Assembly (NCBI RefSeq): GCF_902506265.1
Contig: NZ_LR733556.1
Location: 2,722,144 to 2,786,143 of the forward strand
Reading direction: 5' to 3'
From: Flavobacterium sp. 9AF
GTDB taxonomy: Bacteria; Bacteroidota; Bacteroidia; Flavobacteriales; Flavobacteriaceae
Length of the DNA: 64,000 bases
Shown here piece by piece: positions 63,562-64,000 of the stretch. Every line of letters starts with the position of its first letter. Positions within the stretch are counted from its first letter, which is position 1. The notes under the pieces are model-generated. The model had not been told where the DNA came from. It saw only the letters and a program-made list of their open reading frames with translations, and did not search any database. The translations under genes were made by a program, and so were the position numbers.

Positions 63562-63993
63562 TTACTCTTTCGACTTATTTTTTCCGTTTTTAAAACGTAT
63601 TTTTTCTACCACTGGTTCTTTTTTAGGAAATGGTTTTTTCTTTGGTTTTGATTTAAAACTCGTTTCTGATTTCTTAAAAGTAGGTTTTTTAGGTTGTTCT
63701 TCGGTTTTTGTAGTACTGTCTTTAGCAGGCGTATTTTTATGACTTTTAATAACCTCCATAGGGTTTTTAGGTTCTTCCTTAGTGCCTCTTAAATGAATGA
63801 CTAAGCCGTTTAAGAAATTGCGTAGCAGTTGGTCACCACATTCGACATAATTAGGATGGTTTTCATTTCTGAAAATGTTTCCTAATTCCCCTTTAGACAC
63901 TCTAAAGTCTACTAATTGTAATATTTCTACGATTTGATCGTCTCTTAATTGTAGTGCTACGCGTAATTTTTTGAAGATATCGTTATTTGTCAT
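63562..63993 (-). CDS. DUF1456 family protein
   Basis: A 143-residue protein. Residues 1-70 match DUF1456 (YehS-like): NDIFKKLRVALQLRDDQIVEILQLVDFRVSKGELGNIFRNENHPNYVECGDQLLRNFLNGLVIHLRG, of which the key parts are LRDDQI and SKGELG. A low-complexity Lys/Pro tail follows (residues 75-143), probably disordered and possibly nucleic-acid binding. Role unknown. ATG at 63993. Confidence 0.9.
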   Translation of the reverse strand: MTNNDIFKKLRVALQLRDDQIVEILQLVDFRVSKGELGNIFRNENHPNYVECGDQLLRNFLNGLVIHLRGTKEEPKNPMEVIKSHKNTPAKDSTTKTEEQPKKPTFKKSETSFKSKPKKKPFPKKEPVVEKIRFKNGKNKSKE

Positions 63994-64000
63994 TTTAATT

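Overview
The window is strongly AT-rich bacterial chromosome from a member of the Bacteroidota, almost certainly Flavobacteriaceae and close to Flavobacterium. The evidence is: secreted proteins with type IX secretion C-terminal domains (types A and B), a GldH-like gliding lipoprotein, promoters of the Bacteroidota TAnnTTTG type, a fused SecDF, a gene order seen in flavobacteria (ftsE, TPR protein, barrel protein, asnB, gyrB, mdh, secDF), and dispersed repeats typical of that family. No rRNA, tRNA, CRISPR array or intact insertion sequence was seen.

Layout. (1) 1-8511, minus strand: DUF4919 protein, small membrane protein, lipoprotein, a frameshifted gene, then a conserved envelope cluster (DUF58, MoxR ATPase, DUF4350, DUF4129, membrane protein, SpoIIM-like), with a divergent RDD protein at 8533. 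(2) 9274-11070: large type B T9SS protein. (3) 11182-24706: surface polysaccharide locus with FemAB/GNAT-like protein, FdtB aminotransferase, Wzx flippase, hexapeptide acyltransferase, four glycosyltransferases, FdtA ketoisomerase and two methyltransferases. It is interrupted by two secreted-protein genes, one carrying a TGA in its signal peptide. (4) 24706-41192: housekeeping core of FtsE-like ATPase, TPR protein with barrel partner, AsnB, GyrB, DUF6588 protein, Mdh, SecDF and GldH-like lipoprotein. (5) 41194-45682: a two-component system with a separate membrane partner, a lipoprotein, a membrane protein and a YpfJ-type zinc peptidase. (6) 45749-54811: a long minus-strand block of envelope genes. 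It runs from a membrane protein, YiiX-like hydrolase, SanA-like protein and winged-helix regulator, through exosortase N and its VIT-domain substrate, to a Coq4-like protein, DUF1361, two small paralogues and CreD. (7) 54790-63993: truncated T9SS protein, cupin, AraC regulator, DUF4870, dihydroorotase-like protein, BatA-like VWA protein and DUF1456 protein.

The most interesting unit is block 6. A dedicated exosortase (XrtN) overlaps the gene of a 928-residue VIT protein that ends in an MSEP/transmembrane/Lys sorting tail. The same perfect 17-bp palindrome (ACTTTG-N5-CAAAGT) lies just upstream of xrtN and of the Coq4-like gene, over or next to the promoter -7 element. A winged-helix regulator gene ends 20 bp from the xrtN copy. 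This suggests an exosortase/envelope-remodelling regulon controlled by that regulator.

Other notable signals are a five-unit heptanucleotide array inside the fdtB reading frame (possible phase variation of surface sugar), a ten-unit heptanucleotide array between pyrC and the DUF4870 gene, paired stem-loop repeats with compensating stem changes, a dihydroorotase homologue lacking the metal-binding HxH, and several broken or truncated genes.
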